In this document: positions 11,314 to 22,769 of the stretch, piece after piece
Position numbering within the stretch: position 1 is the stretch's first letter
Layout of the letters: each line of letters starts with the position of its first letter
Assembly (NCBI GenBank): GCA_025531455.1
Contig: JAMYHL010000012.1
Span: 434,001 to 498,000, forward strand
Direction of reading: 5' to 3'
DNA length: 64,000 nt
Source of the DNA: Apiotrichum sp. Y4204
Lineage: Eukaryota > Basidiomycota > Tremellomycetes > Trichosporonales > Trichosporonaceae
Translations under genes and position numbers: made by a program
The notes under the pieces: model-generated
What the model was told of the DNA's origin: nothing
The model's database searches: none
The model's input: only the letters and a program-made list of their open reading frames with translations

Positions 11314-12251
11314 ATGTCGCGCACGCTCCTCGCCCCCGCCCGCCAGGTCCTCCGCCTGCGCCTCGCCCCCTCCGCCGGTCTGCGCGCCTACAGCGCCGCC
11401 GTCAAGCCGCATGCGCGCCTCGAGCCCGCCGCCTCGCTCGTCCCCGGCTCGAACCTCGACCTCGAGGGCGTCTTCGCGATCGTCATGGACCGGCCTGACG
11501 CGCGCAATGCGCTCTCGGTACAGATGGTCGACGAGATGCGCGAGGCGATCGCCAAGCTCTCCACCGACCCCGCGGCACGTGTCGTCCTCCTCCACTCGAC
11601 TGGGCCCGTGTTCTGCGCCGGCGCCGACCTCCGCGAGCGCAAGACCATGACCCAGCCCCAGGTCGCAAAGTTCCTCGACGCCCTCAACAACATGGTCTGC
11701 GAGCTTGAGGACCTCCCCCTCCCCACCGTTGCTATTGTCCCCGGCCCCGCTCTCGGTGGTGGTACCGAGCTCGCGCTCGGATGTGACCTCCGTGTTGGCG
11801 CCAAGGAGACCGCCTTCTCGCTGCCCGAGACCAAGCTCGGCATCATCCCCGGCGCGGGCGGAACCCAGCGCATGACCAAGCTCGTCGGTATGAGCAAGGC
11901 CATGGAGCTCATCTTCACCGGACGCCGTGTCGGTGCCGAGGAGGCGGCCCGCATTGGTGAGTAGCCAAATGGGAAATTCAATGCTGACAGCCAGGCCTCC
12001 TTGACGTCGTCGCCCCCGAGGGCAAGACCGCGCTCGACGCCGCGACCGAGCTGGCCGCCTCGATGCTCACCTCTGCGCCGCTTTCGCTTCGCGCCGCCAA
12101 GAAGGCCATCAAGGCCGCCCCCGGCACGCCCATCAAGGAGGGCCTCATGATCGAGCGCGAGGCCTACAAGCCCCTCCTCACCTCCGAGGACCGCAACGAG
12201 GGTCTTCGCGCGTTCGCCGAGAAGCGCAAGCCCAAGTTCATTGGCAGGTAA
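11314..12251 (+). CDS. Mitochondrial enoyl-CoA hydratase / methylglutaconyl-CoA hydratase-like
   Basis: Two exons, 11314-11956 and 11995-12251, joined over a 38-nt intron, give 299 aa. The first ~30 residues are Arg/Leu/Ala-rich without acidic residues, a typical mitochondrial presequence. The crotonase fold follows: IVMDRPDARNALS, the oxyanion-hole loop PVFCAGADLRER, the second loop GPALGGGTELALGCD, the catalytic-glutamate region PETKLGIIPGAGGTQR, and the C-terminal LRAAKKAIKAAPGTP. The placement of both Glu regions is that of the ECH/AUH group, so the likely role is hydration of an enoyl-CoA in leucine breakdown or beta-oxidation. Sequence alone does not separate methylglutaconyl-CoA hydratase from a general short-chain enoyl-CoA hydratase. 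Confidence 0.88.
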
Positions 12252-12354
12252 ACAAGGGAGAGTGGACGTGACGATGGCAGTAGCTCGGATGAAAAATGGT
12301 TCAAGAACCACAATGTAGACACGTTACAACTATGCATATCGGCTGATAACACTA

Positions 12355-14761
12355 TCACGCTACGGGCGTGTCCACGGTCACGGGCTGGGCGTCTGCTGTC
12401 GCCGCTGTGGCCCGCGCCTCATCCCGAAGCTTCCGACGCTTGGCCCGCGCGGTGCGCTCCCACTCCTCAGCCTCGGCAATGGCCTCACGGCGAGCCTTGG
12501 CGACATCGCGGCCACGGGTGCCGTCCCCAAACGCGAGCCACGAGTCTGTGTCTTTAGATGGATCGAACACAAACTCCACAGACGCGATGCCCTGGGCTGA
12601 CACGAGATGCGCGTTGCCGTTCATTCCAAGCAGCGGCTTGTACGCCATCCGGTTAAATTCCGCGTTTGTAGACTGGGTGCGCAGCGGCACATGCGGCATC
12701 TGAGTGTGCGGCTGTTGTCAGGTTTGAGCACCAAGGCTTATGACTCACCTCATATGCGGCCAGGATCGTACCCGGGATCCACCCGCCAAGCGGTGGCGGC
12801 GCCTCCGTGTCGGCCTCGGTCTCGACGACAATCTTGCCGCCGACATTCTTTTCGAACTCCGCCGTTTCATTCACCTCCTCCAGGGCGCTGGCTGTCGGGG
12901 GGTCCGGGGGAAGAGGAGATAACGGCTCGGACGAGGCGTCAAAGTGAAGCTCGCTCGCGAGCGGGTGTGGTTTGATTGCTGGCGTGACCGTTGCAGACGC
13001 ATCCCCCTCTGTCTTGGGCATCGCGGGGGATGCGGCGGCGGGAACCGGGGGCGCGGGAGCCACATCGTCCGGGGGCAGCTCGCCTGTTGCGCGCCGCTCT
13101 GCGTTGTACACCCAGCAACGAGTATCCGCACCCTCAAGAACGCCAATCCGCTCCTCACGGTACCCACGCAGCACCTCGTCGATGCGACGCGCGTCCTCGG
13201 CGGTGCGCAGGATCCAGTCTTCCTCGGTGACCCCCAGTGCGCGCAGCCGGCCACGCTTGCCGTGTATGATATCGTTCCAGGGGTCCATGCCGTTGCCACC
13301 GAAATGCGTTGTCGGGCCGCCGACCTGGTAGAATGATGACAGGTTTGACTTGAGGGGGCCTCCGTCAGAAAGCAGACCGGCATTGGCAGGTGGACGGCCG
13401 GGGCCACCCGCTGATGGGTACTGATTCACCGCCAACTCCTCTTCAAGCACAGGTGTATAAGGCGTCCAGCCGTTGGCAGCACAGTCCACGAGACCCTGCT
13501 CCTCGTTGTAGTCGTCCGTCACCCACTTTCCGTCTGCCTGTTAGATCTGCCAACATTCGCGTGCACCTACCTTTCACAACCCTCGCGCCCATGAGCTTGT
13601 ACACGTTACGCATTGCGACCATGGTCACCATGCGGTGCTTGAGATTTCCCGTGATACGGCCAATGTCGATAAGCATCTGACGCTCGTCCTCGCCACACGA
13701 CAGTTTGACAATTGTGGGGCACCGACGGAGGAAGGCGAGCGAGTCGGTGTAGCCGCAGGCACGTGCAGCGTCGATCGTCAGGGCGTAGACGCGCTCTGGG
13801 TTCTTGCGAGTTGGTGATGTGAACGTAACAAGCTTGTACTCGCGTCCACCAAGAAGGCGGCCCTCTGAGTCGACCTTCGTGTTGCCCTTCTCGTCCTCGG
13901 GAATAATGAGCTCGTCATCGCCAGCCACATATTCGACGTTCTTGACGCTGTATCGGTGGCCCTCGATGACATTCTCCAGCGCACCACGAGGATCACGCTT
14001 CGTGACCACGTCCTTGGGCTGCTTGCGGCGCTTTTCTTCGCTGGGGCTGTCCTCGCCGCGCTCGGCCCTTTCTCGCCGCACCTTGTCCCATCGTGCACGC
14101 GCCGCAGCCGCTGCCGCGCCTTTGACACTGAATCCACCGCGGCCACCAGTGCCTGGCTCCTTTTTGTACGGCTTGTCCTCGGGCTCCTTCTTTTTCGGAC
14201 GCGTCGCCGCACGGCGGTTGCGCGGTGCAGGGGTCGAAACGGGTTCAGCCTCCTCTTCGTCTAATAAAGAGGGTCAGCGCACTGCGCCACAAACAAAACC
14301 CAATCTCACGTCCCTTCCCTTGGAACATGAATATCAGCAAAGTGTTACTCACCCTCGTCGTCATTTTCATCTGCGTCATCCTCTTCGTCGTCCTTGTCCT
14401 CAATTGGAATCTCCTTGTAGCTAACCTGCTTAGCAGAGCGACGACGCGACGAAGAAGGCGCAGACGGCGGGTCGTCGTCCACATCCGTCGCGTCGTCTTC
14501 AATCTTGGAAGCGCGTCCACGGCGGTTCGACGCGACCGAGGCGCGTCCTTTGGATCTCCGCCGCGAGGGCCCAGGCTGCGGCTCTTCCTCCTCCTCGTGA
14601 TCTTCCTCGTGCGCGCCGTTCGCCTCAGCATCCACATCCATCGAGTCGTTCTCAAGCGTCGGCTCCTCCTTGACTTTGCGAGACGAGCGGCGCGATGCCG
14701 GAGATGCAGTCACGGCTGCAGCTGCGGCTGCTGCCGATGCGCGTCGTTGCGGGCGCGGCAT
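12355..14761 (-). CDS. RSC7: Chromatin remodelling complex subunit RSC7/SWP82 family
   Basis: Four exons: 14353-14761, 13571-14260, 12749-13533 and 12355-12711, summing to 2241 nt and 746 aa. The N-terminus is basic and acidic low complexity, with Ala-rich, Arg-rich and long Asp/Glu runs, as in nuclear proteins. The conserved core starts at GHRYSVKNVEYVAGDDELII and contains GGREYKLVTFTSPTR, NPERVYALTIDAARACGY, SLAFLRRCPTI, DIGRITGNLKHRMVTMV and KLMGARVVKDGKWVTDDY. This is the signature of the Rsc7/Swp82 family, accessory subunits of SWI/SNF-type nucleosome remodellers (RSC in yeast). The region after the core is Pro/Ala-rich and ends in a basic helix. Its divergent neighbour is an AT-hook protein, so two DNA/chromatin genes share one promoter region. 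Confidence 0.9.
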
Positions 14762-15217
14762 GGTGTTGTGGAGTGTGGATGGATGCAATGGGATGCAACG
14801 AGAGGGAGATAAGCTGGATCCGATGGCGACGGCGGACGGCCTCACGGCCTCGTCGCTTGTGTGTATTGTTGCCAGTCTTAATAAGTTTACGTAAATCCTA
14901 TTGACGGAATCAAAATGAGATCAAACGCGTCGTTGCTCACAGACTGCAAGAGCTTAGCAGACCTGAGGGACCGACTTGTTTTGTGTCTTCCCTCCAGCTT
15001 TTTCTCACTGTGGGAATATTTCTTGGTTTGTTTTTCTTTCCTTTTCTCCCATCTCATTCTCTCTCGCCATTTCAGCGCGACTCTCACCGTCGTCATCGCC
15101 GTCGTCGCGTCGTCGCTTGTCGTCGCTGTCGTCGTCGTCTCGCACCCCACCGGCGCGGCAACCACACCGTCGCCACCACCACTGCTATTGGGTTGATCCC
15201 CGCTACCCCGCCCTACA
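14762..15217. other. Bidirectional promoter, RSC7 / AT-hook protein
   Basis: 456 bp between divergent start codons. It is pyrimidine-rich on the plus strand close to the AT-hook gene start (15040-15190), a common feature of fungal 5' leaders. No TATA box was seen. Confidence 0.5.
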
Positions 15218-16774
15218 ATGGCCACGCAGCAGGTGCATTGGCACTCGCAACAGCGGCCCGAAGCACCATCCGCGTCACAGCCCAATCCCCTCAGCTTCAT
15301 GTTTCCCGCCATGTTCCCGGTCGATGCTGAGCACCTCGACCCCCACCTCCTTGACCTCGCTGCGCAAGCGGGGGCTGCGCCCCCGCCCATTGACCCAGCG
15401 CTCTTCGCCATCGAGCAGGTCGTCAACGATGTGAATCGTGGTCGCATCGCACCGGCAGATATCGCGATGGCAATCCAGGCGCACGCGAGCGCGATGCACA
15501 GCGGGGAAGCGGCCGACAAGCCTGCGGAGAATGAGCCGGAGCCAGAACCGCATTCTGAGCTTCAGTCGCAACAACCTCTTTCCGCAGCTCAAACCCAAGT
15601 ACAGCATCAGCAGTCGTCAGAAGCGGTGGAGTCTGTGCCATCGCAAGCTACCCAACCTGAGGAAGCTACGGAACACGTCGAGCTGCCTCATGTGGACGGC
15701 GAGTCCCACCTCGAGCACGACGGCATCGATCCCGCTCTTCGAGAGATCGTGGACAGTCTGACCAACGCACAGCAGGTAAGCGAGCATCATGTAGGCCCGG
15801 TCTCACACGCACAGTCCCATCATCCTTCTCTTCCCGGGGATGCCGAGGAGCGTGACCGTATCGATCATGAGACGATCCGAACAACACTGGAGGACTATGC
15901 GGCTCAAAACGGCTTTGGATCGTACGGCGCAATATTCGGCAATGCTTTCCCCCCTTCCCCTCACACCCACAACCTCCTCCTGCCCTCCCTCAGCAACGAG
16001 GCCATGGCGAGCACGCATCCTGCTCACGAAGTCGAAGTCACCCCGCCCCCCGTCCCCGAAGGCGCAACTGAGCCAGCCCCCGTTGCTCCCGTAAAGCGCG
16101 GGCGTGGGCGCCCAAAGGGCTCAAAGAACAAGCCGAAGCCGGCGCCACCTACGCCCGAGCCCGAGCCCGAATCCGAGGCTCAGGTTGAACCCGAACAGCC
16201 TCGCCGCCGAAAGGGGCGTCCTCCCAAGGTTCGGTCCGCGGAAGAGATTGCCGACATCGAGCGTCGCAAAGAAGAGAAGGCGCTCGGCATTACACGAAAA
16301 CGCGGCCGACCGAGAAAGTACCCCGAGCTCGGTCTCGTGCGAGAGATGCGTCTCAAAAAGAATCGCCAGGCTGTACAGGAGAAGATTCGGCAGCTTGAGG
16401 AGCGCGCACGACAGGAGGCGGTGAAGATGGAGGGAGTAGAGGCCACTCCTGCCGCGGAGGTGGACGACATTATCCAGGCAGCCGCGGCCGCTGCCGCGTC
16501 TGCGGTGGCGGCGAGCCAGGCAGAGAGGGAGGTCGCGCTAGGGGAGCAGGTTGCAGCTGCCGTGGCACGCGAGCAGGAGCAGACCACTACCCATTACGAG
16601 TGGCCGTATCAGGACAATCAAACCCTCCTCGATGTGGTCCGAGGTGTGGGGATCGCGATGGGCGAGGACCAACGGATGGACGGTGAGGGGCTCTCGGCAG
16701 AGGGGAATGCGGGAATGGCACAAAGCGAAATACCCCATGTCTTCACCCTTGGAGAGCTGGAGAGACACACTTAA
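15218..16774 (+). CDS. Triple AT-hook DNA-binding protein
   Basis: The frame is open throughout (518 codons), but a GTAAGC...CACAG segment at 15776-15814 is 39 nt and in frame. It is probably an intron, leaving exons 15218-15775 and 15815-16774 (505 aa). Three AT-hooks cluster near residues 280-350: KRGRGRPKGSKNK, RRRKGRPPKVRS and TRKRGRPRKYP. AT-hooks bind the minor groove of AT-rich DNA. After them comes a basic helix (KKNRQAVQEKIRQLEERARQ) and an alanine-rich run (IIQAAAAAAASAVAASQAE). The N-terminal third is Gln/Pro/Glu-rich. The protein is probably a nuclear chromatin or transcription factor; no enzymatic domain is present. The divergent RSC7 neighbour hints at, but does not prove, a shared chromatin role. 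Confidence 0.8.
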   Translation: MATQQVHWHSQQRPEAPSASQPNPLSFMFPAMFPVDAEHLDPHLLDLAAQAGAAPPPIDPALFAIEQVVNDVNRGRIAPADIAMAIQAHASAMHSGEAADKPAENEPEPEPHSELQSQQPLSAAQTQVQHQQSSEAVESVPSQATQPEEATEHVELPHVDGESHLEHDGIDPALREIVDSLTNAQQVSEHHVGPVSHAQSHHPSLPGDAEERDRIDHETIRTTLEDYAAQNGFGSYGAIFGNAFPPSPHTHNLLLPSLSNEAMASTHPAHEVEVTPPPVPEGATEPAPVAPVKRGRGRPKGSKNKPKPAPPTPEPEPESEAQVEPEQPRRRKGRPPKVRSAEEIADIERRKEEKALGITRKRGRPRKYPELGLVREMRLKKNRQAVQEKIRQLEERARQEAVKMEGVEATPAAEVDDIIQAAAAAAASAVAASQAEREVALGEQVAAAVAREQEQTTTHYEWPYQDNQTLLDVVRGVGIAMGEDQRMDGEGLSAEGNAGMAQSEIPHVFTLGELERHT

Positions 16775-16927
16775 CGCGTAGACGAGTTGTGAAACGATCA
16801 GATCGCGTGTACAAGCGGAAGAATGTTGTAGCTGTAGCTTGTAGAATAGTTAGTAGTTATCATTATGTCAATTTTCTCCAACGCCGGCTGTGCAGTGTCT
16901 GCATATCTGGTCTACGATTAAGAGAGG

Positions 16928-17876
16928 CGCTACGCGAACAAGGACGAGTTGCGGTAGCTTCCGCACACGGCCTCGGCCGAGTTGGGCACCTTGGTGTTCA
17001 TGATGAGGGCGACAATGAGGCCGTAAAGACCCTGGGGTTAGCATGACAGAGGCATGATGGTGGTCACGCACGAGAACCTCGCTGATCGGTTAGCAATAGT
17101 ACATCACACCGAACCCACGAGAAAATGAGAATCAGGACCATGGTGACAAAGATCTTGGACTCGTACAGGTACGCGCGGATGCACTGCTGTCAGCACCTGC
17201 CGCCGAGCAGTAACAGGGATGGAGGTGATACTCACAGCATCGCCGACCTTGCCGATGGCATATCCGGCTGCCAGTCCCGTCATGCCACATGTGATGCCTG
17301 CACCAAAGTTGACAAAGCCCGCAAAGAGCGAGTACGTGTCGTCCGGGGACACTGCGTGTGAGTTATTGAGCAGTAACGTTGTAACTCACTGTTTCCAGCA
17401 ATGAGGACCGAGACGACGAGGCCGTACACGGCAATAACTGGGGTTAGCACGCGCCGCGGCGCGCGAGGGAGACGCACTACCGGACATCTGGTTGTCAGCT
17501 CATTCTTAAGATGTGAAAGAAGGTGCACTCACAACAACAGGGATGAGCGACTGGATGGGTTAGTGTGCCCACATTACCTCAAGCTTCGGACCACGCACCT
17601 TCATGATGAGCTCTGGCCTGAGGGTTAGTACACGTCGCTGGTCATAACCCACCTAAACGTTCCCACACCGGCGATTCCGATGCCCGCCTTGGAAGTTCCA
17701 TACGCCGCGCCGATCGTAGAGAAGCACATCTGGGGTTAGCAAACTCGGTGTCGAGGTCGTGACATACGGCGGCGGCAACGCCGGCAAAACTGGGTTGTCA
17801 GTGCTGCTTCTCGATGCATCTTTTTCAGCACGTACCCGAAGAAGGAGGCCCAGGGAGGGCAGAGGTCGTCGGACAT
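16928..17876 (-). CDS. VMA3: V-type ATPase proteolipid subunit c
   Basis: At least seven short exons on the minus strand. It starts at 17876 with [14 protein letters not shown] and ends at TAG 16928 after [10 protein letters not shown]. Spliced segments in order: [97 protein letters not shown] and ALIMNTK. These give the four transmembrane helices of the 16-kDa proteolipid, including the proton-binding glutamate in helix 4 (IFSEVLGLYG). The ring of c subunits rotates in the Vo sector to pump protons into vacuoles and other compartments. The dense intron pattern is normal for this gene in basidiomycetes. Confidence 0.93.
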
Positions 17877-18311
17877 TGTGGTGGGTGTGATGGTAGAAAC
17901 ACAAGAAGTGGTGACGACCGCGATCGATGCATCGACATCATCGCCCCCGACAGCAACAAGCTGGACCAGTGCTGCTGGCCATCGCGGTACGGTGGGACGG
18001 TGGGCTCAAACAGCGAAGTCGTCATCGTCACCCAGGCCAGAGTGTAACAGGTGCGGAGGTATTTGTATCAGGCACGTGGTGCTCGTGCTGAGTTTTGCGA
18101 ACAGCTGACGTTAATGGTGACGTGTATAGCTGGATGTTTCCAGAGTTCGCTGATCGTGGTCGTCGACGTCGCGCACGCGTCTGCAACGACCAGCAGGCCA
18201 GCAGTTGCTCGCTGACATTCTACGACGGTCCATCGACGACAACATCCTCCTCGTCTTCCTACATCTTCGTCTTTTAATATCCCACTACCTCAAAAAGAAC
18301 AGCCCGCACAA
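17877..18311. other. Bidirectional promoter, VMA3 / CCT7
   Basis: 435 bp between divergent housekeeping genes. Pyrimidine-rich tract (TCCTCCTCGTCTTCC) just before the CCT7 start. No gene seen. Confidence 0.5.
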
Positions 18312-20346
18312 ATGCAGGGCCGTCTTCCTAACATGGTGAGTTTGGTACGGAGCGCAGCGTGCGTGTGGAGTAGGAGCTGACAGCTAGCAACCCACCGTGG
18401 TCCTCCTTAGGGGTACGTTACTCCACCTCGTCCGACACGCACCGCCGAGCTTCTGCGACAACATTCAGAGCTCAATGCCCACACATTATGGACGAGGGCT
18501 TAGAATCGTTTCATCTCGCAGTTTGACTGACACATGCAGAGGGCACCGACACGTCGCAGGGTACGCCGCAGCTCCTCTCAAACATTTCCGCGTGCATGGC
18601 CGTCGCGCAGACCATTGCCTCGACCCTCGGCCCCCGCGGAATGGACAAGCTTATTGTCGACGAGCGTGGTCAGGCGGTCATCTCCAGTGGGTGCTCAGAC
18701 AATCCTCAGCTAACACCGCAGATGACGGCGCCACCCTCCTCAAGCTTCTCGACATTGTGCACCCTGCCGCGCGTACGCTGGTCGACATTGCCCGCGCACA
18801 GGACGCCGAGGTCGGAGATGGTACCACGAGTGTAACGCTTCTGTGAGTGCTGCATCACTCTTCACGGAAAGCACTGACATCAGTGCCGCGGAGATCCTCA
18901 AGGAGATCCGGCCATTCATCGAGGAGGGTGTTGGAGTTCACATCATCATCAAGGGTCTGCGCGAGGCGCGGAATCTCGTGAGTTGCTCTGCGTGTATATA
19001 ATCTTACATATAGGCCATTAAGAAGGTTAACGAGATTGCGGTGAACGTCGACAAGTCGGACCCTGCGTGAGTCGCCTTTGGCTGTTAACAGGCCGCTGCG
19101 CTTGAGCCGCCGATTGCGCCCTGCTAACATGTCCAGGAAGTTCCGCGACCTCCTGCTGAAGTGCGCGTCGACCTCCATGTCCTCGAAGCTCATCCACTCT
19201 CAAATGCCCTTCTTCTCCAACATGGTCGTCGACGCAGTGCTGTCGCTTGACCAGAACGACCTTGACGAGTCGCTGATTGGTGTCAAGAAGGTGCCTGGTG
19301 GCGGTATGCAAGACTCGCAGCTCATCCGGGGTGTCGCGTTCAAGAAGACGTTCTCGTACGCCGGATTCGAGCAGCAGCCCAAGTCCTTCACCGACCCGAC
19401 TATCCTCTGTCTCAACGTCGAGCTCGAGCTCAAGGCCGAGAAGGACAACGCTGAGATCCGCGTCAACGAGGTGTCCGAGTACCAGGCGATTGTCGATGCC
19501 GAGTGGACCATTATTTACCGCAAGCTCGAGGCCATTGTTGCCACTGGTGCCAAGGTCGTTCTCTCCAAGCTGCCGATCGGTGACCTCGCCACCCAGTACT
19601 TCGCCGACCGCGACATCTTCTGCGCCGGTCGCGTTGCCGGTGACGACCTGAAGCGCGTGGTGCAGGCTGTTGGTGGTTCGATCCAGTCGACGACGGCGGA
19701 CATTGAGCCCCATCACCTCGGAAAGTGCGGCAAGTTCGAGGAGCGCCAGATTGGTGGCGACCGTTTCAACGTGTTCGAGGACTGCCCCGAGGCGAAGACA
19801 TGCACGCTCATCCTCCGTGGTGGTGCTGAGCAGTTCATTGCCGAGGTTGAGCGTTCGCTCCACGACTCGATCATGATTGTCAAGCGTGCGATCAAGAACA
19901 ACTCGGTCGTCGCCGGTGGTGGTGCTTGTGAGATGGAGATTTCGAAGTACCTGCGCGCATACTCGCGTACGATTATGGGCAAGCAGCAGCTTATTATCGG
20001 TGCTGTTGCCAAGGCCCTTGAGGTTATCCCCCGCCAGATCTGCGACAACGCCGGTCTGGACGCAACCGACTTGCTCAACAAGCTCCGCATGCGTCATGCC
20101 CAGGGCGACACATGGGCTGGTGTGGACGTCGATGCCGAGGCCGTCGCCGACAACATGGCACGCTTCATCTGGGAGCCGGCGCTGGTCAAGACCAACGCCA
20201 TCTCGTCAGCGGTTGAGGCCGCATGCCTCATTCTCTCCATTGACGAGACGGTGCGGAACCCCCAGAGCGAGGCCCAGCAGGCCGGCCCCCCGATGCCCCG
20301 CGGCACTGCACAGCGCGCGATGCGCGGTCGGCCCGGAAGGAGGTAG
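18312..20346 (+). CDS. CCT7: T-complex protein 1 subunit eta
   Basis: Seven or eight exons. Exon 1 is MQGRLPNM (18312-18335), then [29 protein letters not shown] and so on to a long last exon from about 19137 to TAG at 20346. Chaperonin ATP-site motifs are present: [24 protein letters not shown] (assembled across an intron) and [15 protein letters not shown]. The eta-type C-terminal end [12 protein letters not shown] and the motif [14 protein letters not shown] also fit. CCT7 is one of eight subunits of the cytosolic TRiC/CCT folding machine, which folds actin, tubulin and WD-repeat proteins. The C-terminus is a short Gly/Arg/Pro tail ([10 protein letters not shown]), longer in arginine than usual. 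Length is about 550 aa, as expected. Confidence 0.95.
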
Positions 20347-20427
20347 ATGTAGGCTACTTAGACATGGTGATGCATTTATAGCAGTGTTTATAGAAATTCT
20401 GAGAGCTGCGATCTCTTCTATCTGTCT

Positions 20428-21559
20428 CTACTCATTGGCTTTCCGTAGCGTCTCCCAGAAGGGATCTTCAGCCCAGGTATCGCACCTACGGGCGACGACG
20501 CGCCCCCGCTTACCAACATTGACGTCGCCGTCCTCCTTCTGCGATGCCAGCACAAGGAAGTATACTGTCTTGACACCCGCGCCGACAAGGTAATCGCGCA
20601 TCTTGGCATAGTTGAGTCCGACAAATGCCACTCCGTGGCTGTCGTCCGAGAGGCAGAGCCTGCCGTCAAGCGACAAGATCAGCTGGCGGGTCAGCACCTA
20701 CGGGTTCCTCGAATACCCACCTCGAGCACGTCGCGGCTAGGATACGACGTCGACCAGCCCTTACGGATTGCCGCAGCATTGCACTCAAACAGCGCGCCAT
20801 ATCCGATCGCGTACTCGACATTCCGCCGGACGCGGGACCACACCTCGTCGCCGGCAGTGCGGAGCGACACGTTGGGGGTGTACAGAAGACAGAGGTCGAA
20901 GTGGCCGATAACCTCGGGCTGGTGCCGCTGGAGGAGGGCGTACTGCTTGTCGAGGTATGTTGTGAGGAACGGCGCGAGGATTTGCGGACTAGGGTTCTCG
21001 AGTGCGCAGACATCAAATGTCTCGATGGACGCCGAGGCGACAGCCTTGACCCACGTCTGGCGGTCAAAGTCGATGGGCACGCCGTTGACGTGGTGCAGGC
21101 TCCCGACGACATAGTCGATTGCGTTATCGCGCTCCAGGAGGACTCCAAGGCCGTCTGCGTCTAGCTCGGTGATGTAGTCGCTCTCAATGCCGATCAGGAG
21201 CTTGAGCTTGTTTCCCGGGATGGAGTCGCGGAGCTTGCGGAGACGCTCGGCCTCGGCCAGGAAGTCGTCGTATGTCGTCGCGAGGTCTTCGGGAGAGAGG
21301 TCCGCCTGGTGTGAGCCATGTCAAAAAATAAAGAGGAGCGATCCGTTCAAGGAGATGACCTTCTGGAGCTGGCATCTCACTCACGCTCCTCTCAACTCAC
21401 CTCCTCGGGATACAGGTCCTCGGGGCGATACCGCGGCGCGTGCTCCGTGAGCCCAAAGGTCGTGAAGCCCTTACGCGCCGCCTCGTCCACTACCTGAGCC
21501 AAGGTGTCCTTGGCGTGCCTGCAAAACTGGCCCGAGTGTACGTGGTGGCTGTGCGGCAT
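20428..21559 (-). CDS. HIS2: Histidinol-phosphatase, PHP type
   Basis: Exon 1 (21401-21559) encodes MPHSHHVHSGQFCRHAKDT and TTFGLTEHAPRYRPEDLY. The next exon starts ADLSPEDLATTYDDFLAEAE, and the last exon carries LSLDGRLCLSDDSHG and ends RKANE. The PHP metal-site signatures are present: HSHHVHSGQF (first motif), TEHAP (second), GSLHHVNGVPIDF, GHFDLCLL and SDDSHG. This enzyme hydrolyses histidinol phosphate to histidinol, the penultimate step of histidine synthesis. The frame between the second and last exons requires a short intron near 20690-20740. The gene is divergent from the first of three tandem small genes. Confidence 0.92.
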
Positions 21560-22056
21560 CTTGTAGATTGTGATGAGGAAAGAGGAGCGGAGAGGTGGTG
21601 TCGGGATGTGGACTTGTTGGTTGTAAGGTTCGAGTCGGTGGAGGTGGAGGTGGACTTGGCGACAGTGTGGCGGATTTCGCGAGTGTGGCGGATCCGCGCG
21701 TTTCCGGAGCGTTTCCGTGCTTTCCGTCGTCGTTTCCGTGCCATCCGTCGTCGTTCCGAGCTGGTTCTTGCTTCCCGAATTCGTATAGCGTCATTAACAT
21801 ATTGAGCTGCTGGAAATGAACTACGCTGTTTTATGGATATTAAGAGGATTTTCTTCCTTTTTATTTCCGCGCCCGTTTGATCTCCTGTCAGCGGATCTGC
21901 ACGCAACCTCGCCACCACTGCAACGTGTTCTGCATCAACGTTCACATGTTCACATGTTTTATTCTATCTTCTTTTGATTCCCTTTACCGCGCCTTCCAAA
22001 CGTCCTCATCTCGCCCATATTAGTCCCCGATCAACCAACTTCGACCTTTGAACACG
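21560..22056. other. Divergent spacer, HIS2 / small tandem gene 1
   Basis: 497 bp between divergent starts. It contains 'GTTTCCGTGC/CGTTTCC' imperfect repeats around 21705-21750 (TTTCCGGAGCGTTTCCGTGCTTTCCGTCGTCGTTTCCGTGCC) and no gene. Confidence 0.5.
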
Positions 22057-22436
22057 ATGCCGGACATGAATGAGGTCCAGCTGGTCCACAACACGGCCGA
22101 GGAGGCGGTGAGCGAACATCACATTGTAGGGACTCGCTAACAGTGTAGATAGAGATTGTGGGCAAAGTCCTTCAACTCGCCAAAGACAACGTTCAGTTGT
22201 TCGGAGATCCAATTAAACCAGGTCTCCTGGAGAGCACAAGAAGGTCCGCGGAAACAAAGCGTCTCCGAAAGCTCGAGGAAGTTCTCATACTGATGGCTGA
22301 GGACTGTTACCTCTCCGCTGATGTTGTTCGTCTCGGAGAGGGCCGTCGCCGTCAGCTGGCTGCAGCCAGCCAATCCGACAAGTCCCTGACCCCGCCGCTC
22401 GAGCCCAACAAGAAGTTGAAAACGGATCACAAGTAG
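22057..22436 (+). CDS. Small paralog family member 1 (112 aa)
   Basis: Exons 22057-22107 and 22149-22436 over a 41-nt phase-0 intron. Exon 1 has 17 codons and ends E-E-A. Exon 2 has a helical N-terminal part (IEIVGKVLQLAKDN), then the block LILMAEDCYLSADVVRLGEG, followed by GRRRQLAAASQSD and a basic end. The block is shared with the next two genes (DIVCPGLG in member 2, DLVRPGEG in member 3), and all three have a short first exon ending in Glu/Asp-Glu-Ala with an intron exactly after it. Function unknown; no known domain recognised. The basic C-terminus could be a nuclear signal. Confidence 0.7.
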
Positions 22437-22769
22437 TGTAGCCGAGTCTGGCAGGAAGACCGTAGCAAGATGTACTTTACCAGTGACGGATCCCCACTTT
22501 TCTTGAGGTCAAGGGAGGCTGAGGACACTAAGAGCGTACCACCTTTCTCTCGCGATTGGGAAACGCGCATTCCTCCTTCACGCTGAGCACGGTGAGGGGG
22601 AAAGAGACGGCTGTAGATTTTTTTGTCAACTTGTCGTGCTCAATGAACTCTTTCTGACTGCCTCTCGTTTTCAATTGATCGTATTTTACAGTTCGTCTTC
22701 CATCGTACATCCAGTGGGTTTCGTACTCATCACCGCTGACATTAGACAACGTACTTGCACATCCGCACC
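22437..22769. other. Spacer between tandem members 1 and 2
   Basis: 333 bp in the head-to-tail array. Pyrimidine-rich leader before the member 2 start. No gene. Confidence 0.5.

Noticed and set aside
19027..20097. 356-codon minus-strand frame opposite CCT7
   Set aside because: It is the antisense shadow of the long CCT7 exon, and the plus-strand protein is strongly conserved.
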